Positions 61,321-64,000 of a DNA stretch of 64,000 bases are shown one piece after another. This stretch comes from Geomicrobium halophilum. GTDB taxonomy: Bacteria > Bacillota > Bacilli > Bacillales > Marinococcaceae. A program made the position numbers and the translations under genes. Each line of letters begins with the position of its first letter. Position 1 is the stretch's first letter. The stretch lies in NCBI RefSeq assembly GCF_014207655.1, contig NZ_JACHHJ010000005.1:158511-222510 (forward strand). The letters run 5' to 3'. The notes under the pieces are model-generated. The model was given only the letters and a program-made list of their open reading frames with translations, was not told the DNA's origin and did not search any database.

Positions 61321-62088
61321 TCAATTCTCTTTACTTCCAATGAAAACCGTCCAACGATTTTGATCAATAATCGTTTGCCCCGTAGTTACTCCTTTTTTCA
61401 CATGAGTGACATACTTCTCCAATTGCTCCTCGCTAAGCTCGTGAAGAATCGAGCGGCCTTCACGTTTGTAAATGGAATCTGCCCACTCGGCCACAGACGG
61501 ATACACTTGATGAATTTCCCATAATGTCCTAGAAAAACAAGATTGAAATCCTGTGGTCTGCAATTGATCGATCAAAGATTCCTTAGGCACACGGCGTTTG
61601 TTTTCCAAGTCTTGTAATTCAGGAAAAAGTTCCAATAAGTACCCGCGGACATGGCCGGGAGAGCCTTGTACACGGCAATCTTCCGGGGTCCGGTTTTGGA
61701 TCACGACATGGCCGCCCACACGCAATATACGTTTGGCTTCCAAGAGAAAAGGATCTAAGTCATCGAGATGATGGGTTACTGCCCGGGCAAATACAACGTC
61801 TATACTTTGATCTTCGAAAGGAAGTTCATAAGCATCCCCTTTAGTAAAGCGAAGGTGGGGAGCATTCTTGCGAGCTGTTTCTAGCATGGGCTCTGAGAAA
61901 TCCACTCCTGTTATGCTAGCCCCTTTTTCTGCCAGGTGAGCCGTGTAAAGACCGGCCCCGCATCCAACATCGACGATTTCCTTATTTTCAAGCGTTACAA
62001 ATGAAGATAGTTTCGTATACCAACGAGGATCAATGTCGCGATTTGTGTACATATGGCGATGTCTTTGTTTATGAAAAGATAATGTCAT
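61321..62088 (-). CDS. Class I SAM-dependent methyltransferase
   Basis: 255 residues. Motif I is IVDVGCGAGLYTAHLAEKG (about 38-56), then TGVDFSEPMLETARK, motif II FEDQSIDVVFARAVTHHLDD and post-motif LRVGGHVVIQNRTPED. The Methyltransf_11 core resembles UbiE- and tam-like small-molecule methyltransferases. The C-terminal third (about 170-255) is a lid of unknown specificity. Monocistronic; the substrate cannot be predicted. Confidence 0.88.
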   Translation of the reverse strand: MTLSFHKQRHRHMYTNRDIDPRWYTKLSSFVTLENKEIVDVGCGAGLYTAHLAEKGASITGVDFSEPMLETARKNAPHLRFTKGDAYELPFEDQSIDVVFARAVTHHLDDLDPFLLEAKRILRVGGHVVIQNRTPEDCRVQGSPGHVRGYLLELFPELQDLENKRRVPKESLIDQLQTTGFQSCFSRTLWEIHQVYPSVAEWADSIYKREGRSILHELSEEQLEKYVTHVKKGVTTGQTIIDQNRWTVFIGSKEN

Positions 62089-62262
62089 AGCTTCACAACC
62101 TTTATCTCTAGTATATACTAAAAAGCGTAGCAGGTCTTTCGAAAACTGTCGATAAAGACAGTATAATCGCTAATACTTACAGCAGTCTTACTCATCGTGT
62201 AAAATGGATGCAGGAAAATGAATGGGATGCATAGTGCTAAGCATAAAGGAGTGAACGGGGAA

Positions 62263-63492
62263 ATGAGGATTAACCAGACTCGGTTGATGGAAACGATTGA
62301 GACAAGTTCTAAGATTGGTGCAACAACAAATGGCGATTTGCATCGGCTGGCTCTTACTCATGAAGATGTAGAGATGCGCACACAATTGGTTCACTGGTTA
62401 GAAACGGCCGGACTAGACGTTACGGTCGATGATTTTGGCAATATGTACGGAAAAAGGGAAGGAACGAACCCTGAACTTGCGCCTGTGGTGATTGGCTCGC
62501 ATTTGGATACGCAACCTTATGGAGGGAAGTATGACGGTGTCGTCGGTGTGCTTTCAGCCTTAGAAGTGATTCGTACGTTCAATGATGAAGGAGTGAAGAT
62601 GCCTCGACCGATCGTTATTGTAAATTTTACGAACGAGGAAGGTGCACGATTTGCCCCGCCTTTGCAAGGGTCGGGAGGAGCGCTTGGCGAATTATCTAAA
62701 ACAGATATCTATGATACGGAAGACCAGGAAGGGACACGTTTTGAAACAGCCCTCGTGGAATCAGGTTATCAAGGAAAAGAAAGCGAGCGTTTAACAGGGG
62801 CGCATGCTTTTGTTGAATTACATATTGAACAAGGACCGGTCCTCGAACAAAAGCAAAAATGCATTGGCGTCGTCCAAGGGATTCAAGGTATGGCATGGCT
62901 TCAAGTGCACGTGAAAGGGGAAGCGGATCACGCCGGCAGCACGCCGATGTCGGGACGCAAAGATGCTCTCGTGGCTTCTTCAGCAATGATTACCGCTCTA
63001 TCCAGATACGCAGAATCGGTGGAAGACTTGCACATTACTGTTGGAAGGCAACACGTGCATCCGAATGTACCCAATGTGATCCCAAGTGAAGTTACGTTTT
63101 CCGTTGATATGCGTCACCATGATGATCATATGCGTACAGGAGTAATTATGGCGATCCGCAAGATTTTATCTGATACGTCAAAAAGAAACGGTGTTGAGTA
63201 TACGCTCGATACAAATTGGCATGGGGATACTGTTCATTTTTCCGAAAAGGTTAAAAACGTCATAGCAGAAGAAGCCTCCGCCTTGCAATATGACGCTGAC
63301 CAGCTTTATAGCGGTGCTTCCCACGATGCCAAACATATGAGTCAGATAACGGATACCGGGATGATTTTCGTGCCGAGTGTCGGGGGCAAAAGTCATCAAG
63401 AGGCGGAGTATACGAGTGCTGAAGATATTGAAAAAGGGGCCAATCTCTTACTGAATGTGACGAAGAGATTGGCTAAAGAAAAAGAGATTTAA
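62263..63492 (+). CDS. M20 Zn-dependent amidase (hydantoinase/carbamoylase family)
   Basis: 409 residues from ATG 62263; the longer frame starts upstream of the AAAGGAG site. Metal motifs: IGSHLDTQPYGGKYDGVVGV (His, bridging Asp), FTNEEGARFAP (Glu-Glu), VELHIEQGPVLE (His) and the C-terminal YSGASHDAKHM with the last His. DHAGSTPMSGRKDAL is the dimerisation-lid signature of N-carbamoyl-L-amino-acid hydrolases and allantoate amidohydrolases. It cleaves carbamoyl or ureido groups from amino-acid-like substrates. It is convergent with thiT, overlapping by 4 nt at the 3' ends. Confidence 0.9.
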   Translation: MRINQTRLMETIETSSKIGATTNGDLHRLALTHEDVEMRTQLVHWLETAGLDVTVDDFGNMYGKREGTNPELAPVVIGSHLDTQPYGGKYDGVVGVLSALEVIRTFNDEGVKMPRPIVIVNFTNEEGARFAPPLQGSGGALGELSKTDIYDTEDQEGTRFETALVESGYQGKESERLTGAHAFVELHIEQGPVLEQKQKCIGVVQGIQGMAWLQVHVKGEADHAGSTPMSGRKDALVASSAMITALSRYAESVEDLHITVGRQHVHPNVPNVIPSEVTFSVDMRHHDDHMRTGVIMAIRKILSDTSKRNGVEYTLDTNWHGDTVHFSEKVKNVIAEEASALQYDADQLYSGASHDAKHMSQITDTGMIFVPSVGGKSHQEAEYTSAEDIEKGANLLLNVTKRLAKEKEI

Positions 63493-64000
63493 GAAGTGAC
63501 AACGCTATTTCTTGATTTCATATTGAAAAATTCTGGTTGTGCTCTTGAAATCATATAGAGGACGGAAAGTGTGATGAGAACTTCTGGAAGTAAATAGGAA
63601 GCATTGTACACGAATGAATAGAGATACACATTCATTCCGTCAGGCGCAAGGCTCCCGAACCAAATAACACCCGAAATTCCATGGGATAAAAATCTTAGAA
63701 ACGCCGCGAACAGCAAGCCGAGAAGTGCCCAACCTAATGATAACTTACCGGTACGGTTACGAATAGCAAATAAACCGGCCAGGCCGAGCGCTGCATAAGG
63801 AAGCGGATAATCCAATAGCAATTGGATCGGATGGACAATATAGGCATTGTACATGAGGTTCACGATCCCGACGAGGAGTCCTGTTAATACGCCTACGCGC
63901 CAGCCATGTCGAAAGGCCATAATGAAAATCGGAACCATCATTAAGGAAACCGATCCCCCCTGTGCCCATGGACCTGGAAAGCTGACGAAGCTCAATATCA
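63489..64000 (-). CDS. thiT: Thiamine transporter S component ThiT (N-terminus outside the window)
   Basis: The visible C-terminal ~168 residues have five membrane segments. WAQGGSVSLMMVPIFIMAFR is the ThiT thiamine-contact region. GWRVGVLTGLLVGIVNLMYN, HPIQLLLDYPLPYAALGLAG and HGISGVIWFGSLAP follow in order. ThiT binds thiamine and works with the shared ECF energising module. The 5' end, where a TPP riboswitch would be expected, lies beyond the window. Convergent with the M20 amidase gene. Confidence 0.93.
   Translation of the reverse strand, partial: ILSFVSFPGPWAQGGSVSLMMVPIFIMAFRHGWRVGVLTGLLVGIVNLMYNAYIVHPIQLLLDYPLPYAALGLAGLFAIRNRTGKLSLGWALLGLLFAAFLRFLSHGISGVIWFGSLAPDGMNVYLYSFVYNASYLLPEVLITLSVLYMISRAQPEFFNMKSRNSVVTS

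Overview
The window looks like chromosome from a halophilic or haloalkaliphilic, spore-forming member of the Bacillaceae. The evidence is a complete seven-gene Mrp Na+/H+ antiporter operon, an NhaC-type antiporter, exported proteins that are extremely rich in Asp/Glu, Bacillus-type ribosome binding sites and TTG/GTG starts, and a DUF3231 gene of the kind common in spore formers. Two genes of the futalosine menaquinone route (mqnB, mqnD) are present, which is uncommon but known in this family. I cannot name the species.

Layout. 1-6.0 kb is accessory DNA. It holds single small genes (HAD phosphatase, YycE-like VOC protein, small membrane proteins) and several broken genes (a transposase, a T-box-led MFS transporter, a small putative DNA-binding protein, a membrane protein with an in-frame stop, a GNAT stub). 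Copies of a recurring 60-80 bp element lie between them. 6-19.5 kb carries a lipoprotein, NhaC, a surface 5'-nucleotidase/CpdB-like enzyme, mqnBD, a deoxynucleotidase, rhodanese, SCP2 protein, CBS protein, a hydrolase, MurB, a PHP phosphatase and an FAD amino-acid oxidase. At 19.5 kb a tRNA-Arg(CCU) gene is followed by the last ~38 codons of a tyrosine integrase and other fragments, the scar of a lost integrative element. 20.4-29.5 kb has an AI-2E transporter, a universal stress protein and mrpABCDEFG. 30-36 kb is mainly a quinone/electrophile defence group: MarR + ring-cleaving dioxygenase + esterase, aldo/keto reductase, and a second MarR + WrbA. 36.3-41 kb has cytochrome c551, two tatA genes and tatC, separated by an aldo/keto reductase and an M32 peptidase that lacks a zinc ligand. 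41-54 kb has an M20 dipeptidase, cadC-cadA, a GNAT, a class A PBP with a 13 x 13-residue acidic tail, an oligopeptide-binding lipoprotein, a methionine aminopeptidase, and an SMR pair with its TetR. 54-64 kb has HU, an EamA exporter, YwbE, a YhgE/Pip protein with its TetR, a frameshifted DUF3231 gene, a methyltransferase, an M20 amidase and the start of thiT at the right edge.

Structure beyond genes. Three dispersed repeat families stand out. (i) Eight intergenic arrays repeat TTCGGCG (or a one-base variant) every 20-21 bp, two helical turns, with 3-7 units each. Several are joined to a GGGCTGTCCC/GGGCAGC hairpin. (ii) A MITE-like element with GTTCAAAAAG terminal inverted repeats has three long copies, one 66-bp miniature and one end. 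(iii) The cassette-like element occurs in the first 5.5 kb. No CRISPR array, toxin-antitoxin pair or recognisable defence island was found. The strongest candidates for something undescribed are the helically phased TTCGGCG arrays and the element-separated gene array at 0.6-5.6 kb.
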